Below are positions 55,025-63,315 of a stretch of DNA of 64,000 nucleotides, in pieces (position 1 is the stretch's first letter; each line of letters opens with the position of its first letter). Made by a program: the position numbers and the translations under genes. Source of the DNA: Butyricicoccus pullicaecorum DSM 23266 (GTDB lineage: Bacteria; Bacillota; Clostridia; Oscillospirales; Butyricicoccaceae). The stretch is from contig NZ_FUXW01000001.1 in the NCBI RefSeq assembly GCF_900167005.1, positions 310,001 to 374,000 of the forward strand. The letters run 5' to 3'. Below the pieces are notes generated by a model, which did no database searches, was not told the origin of the DNA, and worked only from the letters and a program-made list of their open reading frames with translations.

Positions 55025-57124
55025 ATGGATAACAAGACAAAGCTGTTACATCGATTGCTTGCACTCTTTGTCGTGCTTGCTTTGCTGTGCGGCGTGTCAG
55101 CCGCCGGTCTATATTCTTTGCAGATCATCAACGGTGAACAGTACCGCCTGCAAGCCGAGCGTCACCTGACTTCGACGAGCGTTGTCTCGGCGGCACGCGG
55201 TGAGATCCTCGACCGTTACGGTCGGCCGCTGGTCACCAACGAGTCGGTTTACTCCATCCGCTTTGACTACGCTTACTGGGATTTTGACAACCAGAATGAC
55301 ATCCTGCTGCAGCTTGTGCAGCTGGTCATCTCGGCGGGTGTGGACGTGCCGACCGCACTACCCATCACCCAGCAGGAGCCGTACACCTTCACGTGCAGTG
55401 CAGATGATACGGTATACACCACGCTGACCTCGTTTATCGACGAGAAGAACGGTACATCGTCCGGTCAGGATAAGCTGGGACTCAAGTCCAAGTACGGTGT
55501 CAGCGAGGCCAAGGAGCTGGACGCGCCGAGCGTGCTTGCAGTGCTCAAATCGTATTACAACATCAGCGATTCCTACACCCCGTCCAATGCACGCTGGATT
55601 TTGGAACAGCGCTATCGCATGTCGACGTCAGGTTTCTCGCGCACCAATCCGTTCATCTTTGTCGAGGACGTTCCGATGGACCTCATTGCCGAGATCAAGG
55701 AGCGCAGCAGCCTGTTCAAGGGTGTCAATATCGAGACCTCGACCGTGCGCAAGTACGAAACCGACTGCGCAGCGCAGATTCTGGGACGTACCGGCATTAT
55801 TTATAAGGAAGACTGGGACAAGTACAAGGACAAGGGCTATTCCATGACCGATATCGTTGGTAAGAGCGGTTTGGAAATGTCCATGGAAGAGTACCTGCGC
55901 GGCAAGAAGGGCAGCCGCATGGTGGACACCGACGTGACCGGTGAGGTTACGGGTACGATGGAGGCCACCGCGCCGCAGCCAGGTGACAACGTCATCACGA
56001 CGCTGGACATCGAGCTGCAAAAGGTTGCGGAGGAGTCCTTGGCAAACGTCCTCTCGCAGATTTCGGGTGCACGCGGCGGCGCGGCAGTCGTTGTCAAGGT
56101 CGACACCGGCGAAGTGCTGGCAGCAGCCAACTACCCGACGTACAGCCAGGCAACCTTCCTCGAGGATTCGGCGGCCATCAATGACAATCCGCTCGAGCCG
56201 ACGCGCAATCGTGCCTTCCAGATGGCTTATCCGCCCGGTTCGACCTTCAAGCCCATGATTGCACTGGCTGGTCTGGAAGAGGGTGTCATCACCCCCAACA
56301 CAATCATGGTTTGTAATCACTATTACACGAGATTCAGCTCCCGTACCTTTACCTGCCTGGGCTGGCACGGTACCGAGGATTTGACCAAGGCCATTCAGAA
56401 GTCGTGTAACATCTACTTCTACGAGACTGGCTACATGCTGGGCGGTGCGACCATTGAGAAGTGGTCTAAGCTGTTCGGCTTCGGTCAGAAGACCGGCATC
56501 GAGGTCGGAGAGATTGCCGGTTCGGCCGCAGGCCCGACCTACCGTGCACAGATGCTGGAAAACAACCCGCTGCTCAACCAGTGGCAGCCCGGTGACGTGG
56601 TACAGGCTGCAATCGGTCAGAGTGATAACACCATCACCCCGCTCCAGTTGGCTGTCTATGCGGCAACGCTGGCAAACGGCGGTACCCGCTATCAGCCGAC
56701 GCTGATCAAGAGCGTTAAGTCGTACGATTACAGCCGTACGGTTATGGAGAACGAGCCCAAGGTTGCACAGGAGCTCGACGTGGACCCCAGCAATTTGCAG
56801 ACCGTTGTAAGCGCCATGCAGTCGGTTGCCGACGAAGGCGGTACCGCAGCGCGTACCTTTGCAAATTACCCGATTTCGATTGCGGTCAAGACCGGTACCG
56901 CACAGCACACGGGCGGCAAGGACTTTGACGGCAATACCAACGACCATGCGGTCTTTATCGGTTTTGCACCGGCAGACGATCCGGAGATTGCAGTCGCTAT
57001 CGTCGGCGAGTGCGCCGGACATGGTTCGGAGGTCGCACCGGTTGCCCGCGATATCTTCGACGCTTACTTCCAGGGCGAAGGAGAGATGGAGTCGGTGCCC
57101 GCCGAGTACACCCTGCAAAAGTAA
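55025..57124 (+). CDS. mrdA: Class B penicillin-binding protein (PBP2/elongation transpeptidase)
   Basis: 699 residues. N-terminal anchor ('LLALFVVLALLCGVSAAGLY'), pedestal domain starting 'RGEILDRYGRPLVTN', transpeptidase domain with 'PGSTFKPM' (SxxK), 'SCN' (SxN, in 'KSCNIYFYETG') and 'KTGTAQ' (KTG). Cross-links peptidoglycan during elongation with MreC/MreD upstream. No PASTA domains. Ends about 30 bases before a terminator. Confidence 0.95.
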   Translation: MDNKTKLLHRLLALFVVLALLCGVSAAGLYSLQIINGEQYRLQAERHLTSTSVVSAARGEILDRYGRPLVTNESVYSIRFDYAYWDFDNQNDILLQLVQLVISAGVDVPTALPITQQEPYTFTCSADDTVYTTLTSFIDEKNGTSSGQDKLGLKSKYGVSEAKELDAPSVLAVLKSYYNISDSYTPSNARWILEQRYRMSTSGFSRTNPFIFVEDVPMDLIAEIKERSSLFKGVNIETSTVRKYETDCAAQILGRTGIIYKEDWDKYKDKGYSMTDIVGKSGLEMSMEEYLRGKKGSRMVDTDVTGEVTGTMEATAPQPGDNVITTLDIELQKVAEESLANVLSQISGARGGAAVVVKVDTGEVLAAANYPTYSQATFLEDSAAINDNPLEPTRNRAFQMAYPPGSTFKPMIALAGLEEGVITPNTIMVCNHYYTRFSSRTFTCLGWHGTEDLTKAIQKSCNIYFYETGYMLGGATIEKWSKLFGFGQKTGIEVGEIAGSAAGPTYRAQMLENNPLLNQWQPGDVVQAAIGQSDNTITPLQLAVYAATLANGGTRYQPTLIKSVKSYDYSRTVMENEPKVAQELDVDPSNLQTVVSAMQSVADEGGTAARTFANYPISIAVKTGTAQHTGGKDFDGNTNDHAVFIGFAPADDPEIAVAIVGECAGHGSEVAPVARDIFDAYFQGEGEMESVPAEYTLQK

Positions 57125-57150
57125 AAAATTCCGCGCAGACGGAAGATCAA

Positions 57151-57188
57151 AAGCACCTGCAAGATGGGATATCTTGCAGGTGCTTCTA
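57151..57188 (+). terminator. Terminator of the zapA-U32-maf-mreCD-PBP2 unit
   Basis: AAGCACCTGCAAGAT pairs with ATCTTGCAGGTGCTT around GGGAT; short T/C tail. Confidence 0.8.
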
Positions 57189-57292
57189 TGTGTCCGGAGC
57201 AAAATCTGTCGTTTGTACACCCCTTGTGGAAAAGACCAAGGTTTGTTTCGGTGGATGTCGGAAAAAACTTGTAAAAATACACCGCCATAGGC

Positions 57293-57321
57293 TTGTCACA
57301 GACCGCTTTTTGCTTTATACT
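57293..57321 (+). promoter_or_regulatory. minD promoter
   Basis: TTGTCA (57293-57298), 17-bp spacer, TATACT (57316-57321). Confidence 0.75.
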
Positions 57322-57354
57322 TGAATGTAAGGTGTGAAATCATTCGGAGGAAGT

Positions 57355-58095
57355 ATGCGCAAGATCATTTTGGTTGCGTCCGGTAAGGGCGGCACAGGAA
57401 AAACCTCTCTGACAGCTGCGGTCGGGACCGCGCTGGCAGGACTAGGGAAAAAGGTGCTGGTTGTGGACGGCGACTGTGGTCTGCGCAATCTCGATCTGGT
57501 GCTCGGCATGAGCGAACTGGCCGTATTCACGTTTGCCGATGTGGCACGCGGTACGGTATCGCTGTCCCATGCGGCAGCCGCCCATCCGACGACCGGCGGT
57601 CTGTACCTGCTGACCGCACCCGCCGATCTTCCCGACCTGACCGCGTCCCAAATGCGCAGTCTGGCCGAGCAGACCGAGCAGGACGGTTACGACTACGTCA
57701 TCATTGACGGGCCGGCAGGACTGCCCGCCGAGCTGTCGCTCTATGCACAGATCGCGACCCAGGGCATTGTCGTGACCATGCCCGACCCCGCTTCCATCCG
57801 CGGCGCTGAGCGCGTCGCCAGACGGATGGAGGACGAGTGCATCATGCGCATTCGTCTGGTCGTCAACCGCGTGCGTCCACGCCTGGTGCGCTACGGCGTC
57901 GCCGCTAACATTGACGATGCAATCGACACTTCCGGTTTGCAGCTGCTCGGAATCATCCCCGAGGATGAGGACGTGATCGCCTGCGCCGGCAGCGGAAAGA
58001 GTGTTGTAAGCTATAAAAAATCGGGCGCAGCCCAGGCCTACCGCAACATTGCGCGCCGCCTGGAAGGAGAGCGCCTGCCGCTCATGCGGCTATAA
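57355..58095 (+). CDS. minD: MinD-family septum-site ATPase
   Basis: 246 residues from the ATG at 57355 (GGAGGA upstream). Deviant Walker A 'ASGKGGTGKTS', switch I 'DGDCGLRNLDLVLGM', switch II 'VIIDGPAGL', then 'VTMPDPASIRGAERV' and 'GIIPEDEDVIACAGSGKSV'. The C-terminus 'RNIARRLEGERLPLMRL' could be a membrane-targeting amphipathic helix. MinD positions the division site, normally with MinC (and MinE or DivIVA partners); no minC or minE is next to it. Own promoter. Confidence 0.88.
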   Translation: MRKIILVASGKGGTGKTSLTAAVGTALAGLGKKVLVVDGDCGLRNLDLVLGMSELAVFTFADVARGTVSLSHAAAAHPTTGGLYLLTAPADLPDLTASQMRSLAEQTEQDGYDYVIIDGPAGLPAELSLYAQIATQGIVVTMPDPASIRGAERVARRMEDECIMRIRLVVNRVRPRLVRYGVAANIDDAIDTSGLQLLGIIPEDEDVIACAGSGKSVVSYKKSGAAQAYRNIARRLEGERLPLMRL

Positions 58096-58125
58096 GGTAT
58101 GACTAGAAAGGAGACCAACAGAGTT

Positions 58126-58533
58126 ATGAATATCGCTTTGATCGCACACGATCGAAAGAAAGAGCTCATGGTGCAGTTCTGCATGGCATACTGCGGCATC
58201 CTCGCAAAGCACAACCTGTGCGCGACCGGTACCACGGGCAAACTCGTATCAGAGGCAACCGGTCTCAAAATTGAACGATATCTCCCGGGTATGCAGGGCG
58301 GTGAGGAGCAGATTTCTGCCCGCGTCTCGTACAACGAGATCGACCTCGTCCTGTTCTTCCGTGATCCCATGTCCAACAGCCAGTACGAGCCCGACATCCA
58401 TGTGCTCGCGCGCCTGTGCGACATGCATAATATCCCGATCGCAACCAACGCGGCGACCGCAGAAATGCTCATTCTCGGCCTGGATCGCGGCGATCTCGAT
58501 TGGAGAAATATTGTAAATCCCAAGTCCCGCTGA
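58126..58533 (+). CDS. mgsA: Methylglyoxal synthase
   Basis: 135 residues from the ATG at 58126; an ATG nine codons earlier has poor spacing. 'MNIALIAHDRKKELMVQFCM', 'LCATGTTGKLV', 'GGEEQISARV', 'LVLFFRDPM' and 'NIPIATNAATAEML' are all family motifs, including the catalytic Asp in 'FFRDP' region. Converts dihydroxyacetone phosphate to methylglyoxal and phosphate. Genes minD-mgsA are cotranscribed. Confidence 0.96.
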   Translation: MNIALIAHDRKKELMVQFCMAYCGILAKHNLCATGTTGKLVSEATGLKIERYLPGMQGGEEQISARVSYNEIDLVLFFRDPMSNSQYEPDIHVLARLCDMHNIPIATNAATAEMLILGLDRGDLDWRNIVNPKSR

Positions 58534-58548
58534 TTCAAACGGACATCC

Positions 58549-58611
58549 GGCGTACCCGCCCGCCCCGGCGGGTTCGGGTGCGCCTCTTTTTATGCCGCGT
58601 CCTGCGGCATT
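58549..58611 (+). terminator. Terminator after mgsA and a second hairpin before hisS
   Basis: GGCGTACCCG pairs with CGGGTGCGCC (one G-T), with an alternative inner stem ACCCGCC/GGCGGGT; T5 follows. Then ATGCCGC-GTCCT-GCGGCAT (58592-58610) and TTTT. Confidence 0.75.
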
Positions 58612-58664
58612 TTGCATGTTCCAGCAGTGGGTAAAATGATAGTCAGAAGGAGTTTTTCGTACAG

Positions 58665-60023
58665 ATGGAAAAAATCAAACCCAGAACACTGTCCGGCTTT
58701 ATGGAGCTTCTGCCGGCGGCTCAGGAGCAGATGGAACGCATCATGCAGACCCTGCGCGAGACCTACGCGCTCTATGGCTTCTATCCGCTTGATACCCCGG
58801 TGCTCGAAGCGTCCGAAGTCCTGCTTGCCAAGGGCGGCGGTGAGACCGAAAAGCAGATCTACCGCTTCCAGAAGGGCGATACCGACCTGTCCATGCGTTT
58901 CGACCTGACCGTTCCGCTGGCAAAGTACGTAGCACTCAACTACGGACAGCTGACCTTCCCGTTCCGTCGCTATCAGATCGGCAAGGTTTACCGCGGCGAG
59001 CGTGCCCAGCGCGGCCGTTTCCGCGAGTTCTATCAGGCGGATATTGATATCATCGGCGACGGTCAGCTCGACATCATCAACGAGGCCGAGATCCCGTCCA
59101 TCATCTATAAGACCTTCTCCCGTCTGGGTCTCAAGCGCTTTAAGATCCGCATCAACAACCGCAAGGTGCTCAACGGCTTCTTTGCTATGCTCGGCCTATC
59201 CGACAAGGCGAGCGACGTCATGCGCACGATCGATAAGCTCGAGAAGATTGGTCCGGACAAGGTACGTGAGATCCTGACCGAGGACTGCGGCGCAACCAGC
59301 GAGCAGGCAGACGAGATTCTCAAGTTCATCACCATTGAGGGCGGTACCCAGGGCATTCTGGAAGCACTCAAGGGTTACGAGGGCAAGAACGAGACGCTCG
59401 ATCAGGGTATCTCTGAACTGACCACGGTTGCGACCTACATGGAAGGCTTCGGCGTTCCGGCCGATCACTTTGAGATCGACCTGACCATCGCACGTGGTCT
59501 GGATTACTACACCGGCACGGTTTACGAGACCACCATGCTCGATCACCCGGAAATCGGTTCGATCTGCTCGGGTGGCCGTTACGACAACCTGGCCGAGTAC
59601 TACACCGATAAGAAGCTGCCCGGCGTGGGCATCTCCATCGGTCTGACCCGCCTGTTCTTCGTCCTGCAGGACAAGGATTACCTCAATCAGAACCCGCCGG
59701 CATCTCCCGCCGACGTCATGATTCTGCCCATGACCGACGAGGTCGGCCCGGCCATCGAGCTGGCAACCCGTCTGCGTGACAACGGCATCCGCGTCCAGCT
59801 GCACTGCGAAAAGAAGAAGTTCAAGGCAAAGATCACCTACGCGGATAAGCTCGCCATCCCCTATGTTATCTTCATGGGCGAGGACGAGATCAAAAATAAC
59901 GTCGTCGCACTCAAGGAGCTCGCGACCGGCGAACAGACCAACACCGGCTTTGACGAAGCGCTTGCGCGCATTCGTGACGGCCTTGCTGCACGTGCAGCCG
60001 GTACGGTCATTCTGGATCGATAA
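58665..60023 (+). CDS. hisS: Histidyl-tRNA synthetase
   Basis: 452 residues, class II synthetase. Motif 1 region 'METIMQ'-type helix, motif 2 'PFRRYQIGKVYRGERAQRGRFREFYQADIDI', histidine motif 'IARGLDYYTGTVYE', motif 3 'SICSGGRYDNLAEYY' and 'PGVGISIGLTRLF', C-terminal anticodon domain 'ILPMTDEVGPAIELATRLRD'. AAGGAG precedes the ATG by 12 bases. First gene of the hisS-aspS pair; no T-box found in the 130-base upstream gap. Confidence 0.97.
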   Translation: MEKIKPRTLSGFMELLPAAQEQMERIMQTLRETYALYGFYPLDTPVLEASEVLLAKGGGETEKQIYRFQKGDTDLSMRFDLTVPLAKYVALNYGQLTFPFRRYQIGKVYRGERAQRGRFREFYQADIDIIGDGQLDIINEAEIPSIIYKTFSRLGLKRFKIRINNRKVLNGFFAMLGLSDKASDVMRTIDKLEKIGPDKVREILTEDCGATSEQADEILKFITIEGGTQGILEALKGYEGKNETLDQGISELTTVATYMEGFGVPADHFEIDLTIARGLDYYTGTVYETTMLDHPEIGSICSGGRYDNLAEYYTDKKLPGVGISIGLTRLFFVLQDKDYLNQNPPASPADVMILPMTDEVGPAIELATRLRDNGIRVQLHCEKKKFKAKITYADKLAIPYVIFMGEDEIKNNVVALKELATGEQTNTGFDEALARIRDGLAARAAGTVILDR

Positions 60024-60053
60024 GACGAATTTCAATGTAAAGGAAAGTGTATT

Positions 60054-61838
60054 ATGTTTCAGTCTCGAACCCACACCTGCAATGACCTGCGTATGGAGCA
60101 TGTCGGCCAGACGGTAAAGATCGTCGGCTGGATGGAAAACGTGCGTGAGGTCGGCAGCAGCCTGGCGTTTGTCATCCTGCGCGACTTCTACGGCACCACT
60201 CAGGTCGTTCTTGAGACCGAGGAGATGCTGGCATCCATCAAGGGACTCAATAAGGAATCCACCATTTCGGTTGAGGGCGTTGTACGCGAGCGCGACAGCA
60301 AGAACCCCAAGATGGCAACCGGCGACATCGAGGTCGTTCCGACCAAGATCGAAGTTCTCGGCCGCTGCCGTTACAATGAGCTGCCCTTCCAGGTTGGCCG
60401 CAGCCGCGAGGCCGATGAGACCCTGCGTCTGAAGTACCGTTACCTCGACCTGCGCAACCCGGAGGTCAAGAACAACATCGTGCTGCGCTGCAACGTTGTT
60501 GCCGCTCTGCGCGCTGCGATGACCGAGCACGGCTTCCTCGAGATCACCACCCCGATTTTGACCGCTTCCTCTCCTGAGGGCGCACGTGACTACCTGGTAC
60601 CGTCCCGTAAGCATCCGGGCAAGTTCTACGCGCTGCCGCAGGCACCGCAGCAGTTCAAGCAGCTGCTGATGGCATCGGGCTTTGACCGTTACTTCCAGAT
60701 TGCTCCCTGCTTCCGCGACGAGGACGCACGCGGCGACCGTTCGCCCGGTGAGTTCTACCAGCTGGATATGGAGATGGCATTTGCAAATCAGGACGACGTA
60801 TTTGCCGTTCTGGAGGACGTTCTGCCGCCGATCTTTGCAAAGTACGGCAAGTACAACGTTGCATCGAGCGCACCGTTCAAGCGCATTCCGTTCACCGAGG
60901 CCATGGAGACCTACGGCTCGGATAAGCCTGACCTGCGTATCGACCTGACCGTTACCGACGTGACCGAGCTGCTCGGTGATTGCGGCTTCGGCCCGTTTGA
61001 GGGCAATGTCGTCAAGGCTATTCCGGTTACCGACTTCACCGCAACCCGCAAGCAGATCGACAAGCTGTGCGCAGATGTTGAGGTACAGTCGGGCAATAAG
61101 GCTTACTGGTTCAAGCTCGACGAGAAGGGCGAGATTGCCGGCGGTATCGCAAAGTTCCTGCAGGACAAGAAGGATGCCATCATCGCAGCACTCGACCTCA
61201 AGCCGAACACCTTTGTCGGCCTGACCGCTGGCAAGAAGGGCGTTGCTCAGAAGACTGCTGGCGTTCTGCGCAGCAAGCTGGGTGCAATGTGCCCGAACCA
61301 CATGGATACCGAGCGCTATGAGTTCTGCTGGATCGTTGACTTCCCGATGTACGAGATCGGCGAGGAGTCCGGCGAGCTGGAGTTCTGCCACAACCCGTTC
61401 TCTATGCCCAACGGCGGCGCAGAGATTCTGGACAAGGCACACGCTGGCGAGGTCGACCCGCTGACCATCACCGCATTCCAGTACGATCTGGTCTGCAACG
61501 GTGTCGAGCTGTCCTCTGGTGCGGTTCGTAACCATGACCCCGAGATCATGGTCAAGGCATTCGAGCTGGTACGTCTGGGTGAGGACGCTGTTAAGGCGAA
61601 GTTCCCGGCAATGTACAACGCATTCTGCTACGGTGCACCTCCGCATGCAGGTATCGCGCCTGGTGTTGACCGTATGGTTATGCTGCTGGCTGGCGAGGAG
61701 TCCATCCGTGAGATCATTCCGTTCCCGATGAACAAGAATGCACAGGATCTGATGATGGATGCACCTGGCACGGTTGAGCAGAAGCAGCTCGACGAGCTGT
61801 CCATCGCAATCGTTCGTCACGAAGACGACGAAGCATAA
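60054..61838 (+). CDS. aspS: Aspartyl-tRNA synthetase
   Basis: 594 residues, bacterial type: N-terminal OB anticodon domain ('VKIVGWMENVREVGSSLAFVILRDFYG'), motif 2 'QIAPCFRDEDARGDRSPGEFYQLDMEMAF', bacterial insertion/GAD domain (about 280-420), motif 3 'GIAPGVDRMVMLLAGEESIREIIPFP'. Follows hisS by 30 bases with AAAGGAAAG. Whether it is discriminating (Asp only) or also charges tRNA-Asn is not decided here. Confidence 0.97.
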   Translation: MFQSRTHTCNDLRMEHVGQTVKIVGWMENVREVGSSLAFVILRDFYGTTQVVLETEEMLASIKGLNKESTISVEGVVRERDSKNPKMATGDIEVVPTKIEVLGRCRYNELPFQVGRSREADETLRLKYRYLDLRNPEVKNNIVLRCNVVAALRAAMTEHGFLEITTPILTASSPEGARDYLVPSRKHPGKFYALPQAPQQFKQLLMASGFDRYFQIAPCFRDEDARGDRSPGEFYQLDMEMAFANQDDVFAVLEDVLPPIFAKYGKYNVASSAPFKRIPFTEAMETYGSDKPDLRIDLTVTDVTELLGDCGFGPFEGNVVKAIPVTDFTATRKQIDKLCADVEVQSGNKAYWFKLDEKGEIAGGIAKFLQDKKDAIIAALDLKPNTFVGLTAGKKGVAQKTAGVLRSKLGAMCPNHMDTERYEFCWIVDFPMYEIGEESGELEFCHNPFSMPNGGAEILDKAHAGEVDPLTITAFQYDLVCNGVELSSGAVRNHDPEIMVKAFELVRLGEDAVKAKFPAMYNAFCYGAPPHAGIAPGVDRMVMLLAGEESIREIIPFPMNKNAQDLMMDAPGTVEQKQLDELSIAIVRHEDDEA

Positions 61839-61852
61839 AGCTAAGTAATCAC

Positions 61853-61889
61853 AAACGCACGCTGGAGCCAGTCCGGCGTGCGTTTTTTT
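61853..61889 (+). terminator. Terminator of hisS-aspS
   Basis: AAACGCACGC pairs with GCGTGCGTTT around a 13-base loop, T7 tail. Confidence 0.9.
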
Positions 61890-61912
61890 GCCTGTGGACG
61901 AATCCCTCTAAT

Positions 61913-61956
61913 TGTAAAATTTATGTATTGATATTTTACATATATTTTACTATAAT
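61913..61956 (+). promoter_or_regulatory. Promoter of the MgtC-family gene with ATTTTACA repeats
   Basis: TTGATA (61928-61933), 17-bp spacer, TATAAT (61951-61956). TGTAAAAT (61913-61920) and ATTTTACA (61933-61940) form an 8-bp inverted repeat; a further ATTTTAC is at 61944-61950 in the spacer. Candidate operator; no Mg2+ M-box riboswitch is visible. Confidence 0.65.
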
Positions 61957-62013
61957 ATTACAATAGACTGCGGACGCGGCCTTGTATCACAGAAGGGAGC
62001 GTACATAATTATT

Positions 62014-62697
62014 ATGATTACAGCGATTGATTGGAGACTGAACCTGGAATTTTTGTTCCGTCTGGCGTTGGCAGGCGCGTGCGGCGCAGCCATCGGCTAC
62101 GAACGACTCAACCGACTCAAATCAGCCGGTCTGCGCACACACTTTATCGTCGCTATCGCCTCGGCGCTTATGATGATTGTATCAAAATATGCGTATTTCG
62201 ACGTGGTGAGCGAGGCCGTCAAGCTCGACCCCTCGCGTGTCGCCGCGGGCATTGTATCGGGTGTCAGCTTTCTGGGCGCAGGCATGATTTTCCGCCGCAA
62301 TCAGTCGACGGTCACCGGACTGACCACCGCGGCTGGTATCTGGGGCACGGCAGGCTGTGGTATGGCCATCGGCGGCGGACTGTATGTCATGGGCATCGCC
62401 GGAACGGTGGCGATTTTCCTGGTGCAGGCGTTCATCCATCGCGATTCTCCCATTCTCAAGAACGCCGTGTCGGCCGAGTGCTTCCACATCGTCATGCGCG
62501 ACGAGCCGGGGGCGATGACCGAACTGCGCAGCAGACTGCGGATGTACAACGTTGAGATCATGAACATCAAGGCCAAGAAGGAAGGCAACGGCAATGTGTC
62601 GATGGATTTGCAGATTCGTCTGCCGCTGCATTTTGACGCGGGCGATTTGATGAATATGATGGAAGAATTTCCGGCCATTCAGGCGGTTGAATATTGA
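62014..62697 (+). CDS. MgtC/SapB-family membrane protein
   Basis: 227 residues. N-terminal MgtC domain with four or five helices: 'FRLALAGACGAAIGYERL', 'GLRTHFIVAIASALMMIVSKY', 'VSGVSFLGAGMIFRR', 'TVTGLTTAAGIWGTAGCGMAIG'. From about 150 an ACT-like cytosolic domain ('FHIVMRDEPGAMTELRSRLR'). Related to MgtC, linked to Mg2+ limitation and F-ATPase modulation. Ribosome site AAGGGAG is distant (about 15 bases). Confidence 0.92.
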   Translation: MITAIDWRLNLEFLFRLALAGACGAAIGYERLNRLKSAGLRTHFIVAIASALMMIVSKYAYFDVVSEAVKLDPSRVAAGIVSGVSFLGAGMIFRRNQSTVTGLTTAAGIWGTAGCGMAIGGGLYVMGIAGTVAIFLVQAFIHRDSPILKNAVSAECFHIVMRDEPGAMTELRSRLRMYNVEIMNIKAKKEGNGNVSMDLQIRLPLHFDAGDLMNMMEEFPAIQAVEY

Positions 62698-62717
62698 GAA
62701 AAAAGCTACATTTTGCT

Positions 62718-62746
62718 TTTACAAGTGCAGGGTCATGTGGTAAAAT
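62718..62746 (+). promoter_or_regulatory. Promoter of the VOC gene
   Basis: TTTACA (62718-62723), 17-bp spacer, TAAAAT (62741-62746). Confidence 0.65.
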
Positions 62747-62782
62747 AGGGAAAGAGAATTATTAAGAAGGGAAGTCCCTAAT

Positions 62783-63208
62783 ATGAGAAGTTATCTGAGA
62801 CTGGCACATATTGCAATTTATACGACCGATATCGAGCGTTCTATCAAATTTTATGAGACTCTGGGTGCAGAATGCACCATGCGCGACAGCGTACAGAAGC
62901 CGACCGGCATCAATCAGTTGGCCATGCTGACCCTGACCAACTTTGAGATCGAGCTCATTCAGCCGGGCGACGGCAAGATGCCCGCAGGTGAGGGTGTCAT
63001 CCCGCACTTTGCGATTGAGGTTGCCAACCTGCCGCTGGTTGTCAATGAGATGCGCGTTATGGGTCTGGGTGAGTTCTGCACCGAAGAGCCGATCGAGCTG
63101 CCCAACCTGTTCGGCGGTCTGCGCAACATCTTCTTCAAGGGCCCGAGCGGCGAGATGGTCGAGCTGATCGAGCATTTTGATGAGAGCACGCGCAGCAAGC
63201 GTCTGTAA
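62783..63208 (+). CDS. VOC-family (glyoxalase-like) protein
   Basis: 141 residues in two beta-alpha-beta-beta-beta modules: 'LRLAHIAIYTTDIERSIKFYETLG', 'FEIELIQPG', 'HFAIEVANLPLVVNEMRVMG', 'IFFKGPSGEMVELIEHF'. Metal-ligand candidates His9, Glu56, His75 and Glu131 are placed as in glyoxalase-I-like enzymes. A methylglyoxal detoxification role would complement mgsA 4 kb away, but the substrate is a guess. Own promoter and terminator. Confidence 0.87.
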   Translation: MRSYLRLAHIAIYTTDIERSIKFYETLGAECTMRDSVQKPTGINQLAMLTLTNFEIELIQPGDGKMPAGEGVIPHFAIEVANLPLVVNEMRVMGLGEFCTEEPIELPNLFGGLRNIFFKGPSGEMVELIEHFDESTRSKRL

Positions 63209-63215
63209 GACAGAA

Positions 63216-63246
63216 AAAAACCTGCCTTTTCGGCAGGTTTTATTTT
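63216..63246 (+). terminator. Terminator of the VOC gene
   Basis: AACCTGCC ... GGCAGGTT stem with TTTATTTTT tail. Confidence 0.88.
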
Positions 63247-63252
63247 TGCGTC

Positions 63253-63288
63253 AAAAAAAGAGAGGGTGTGGGATTGCTCCCACACCCT
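63253..63288 (-). terminator. Terminator of the iolD-like gene
   Basis: GGGTGTGGGA-TTGC-TCCCACACCC; T7 on the minus strand. Confidence 0.88.
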
Positions 63289-63315
63289 TCTGTTATTTCT
63301 GGATGGATGCTCGGA

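Noticed and set aside
58534-58664. Possible T-box leader before hisS
   Set aside because: The 130-base gap holds two simple terminator-type hairpins and no T-box sequence or specifier-loop architecture.
59196-61820. Minus-strand frame of about 870 codons antisense to hisS/aspS
   Set aside because: Shadow of strong codon bias in aspS; no ribosome site or domain, and it crosses two real genes and their junction.
61890-62013. Possible M-box Mg2+ riboswitch before the MgtC-family gene
   Set aside because: The leader after the predicted start is only about 50 bases and has no M-box core.
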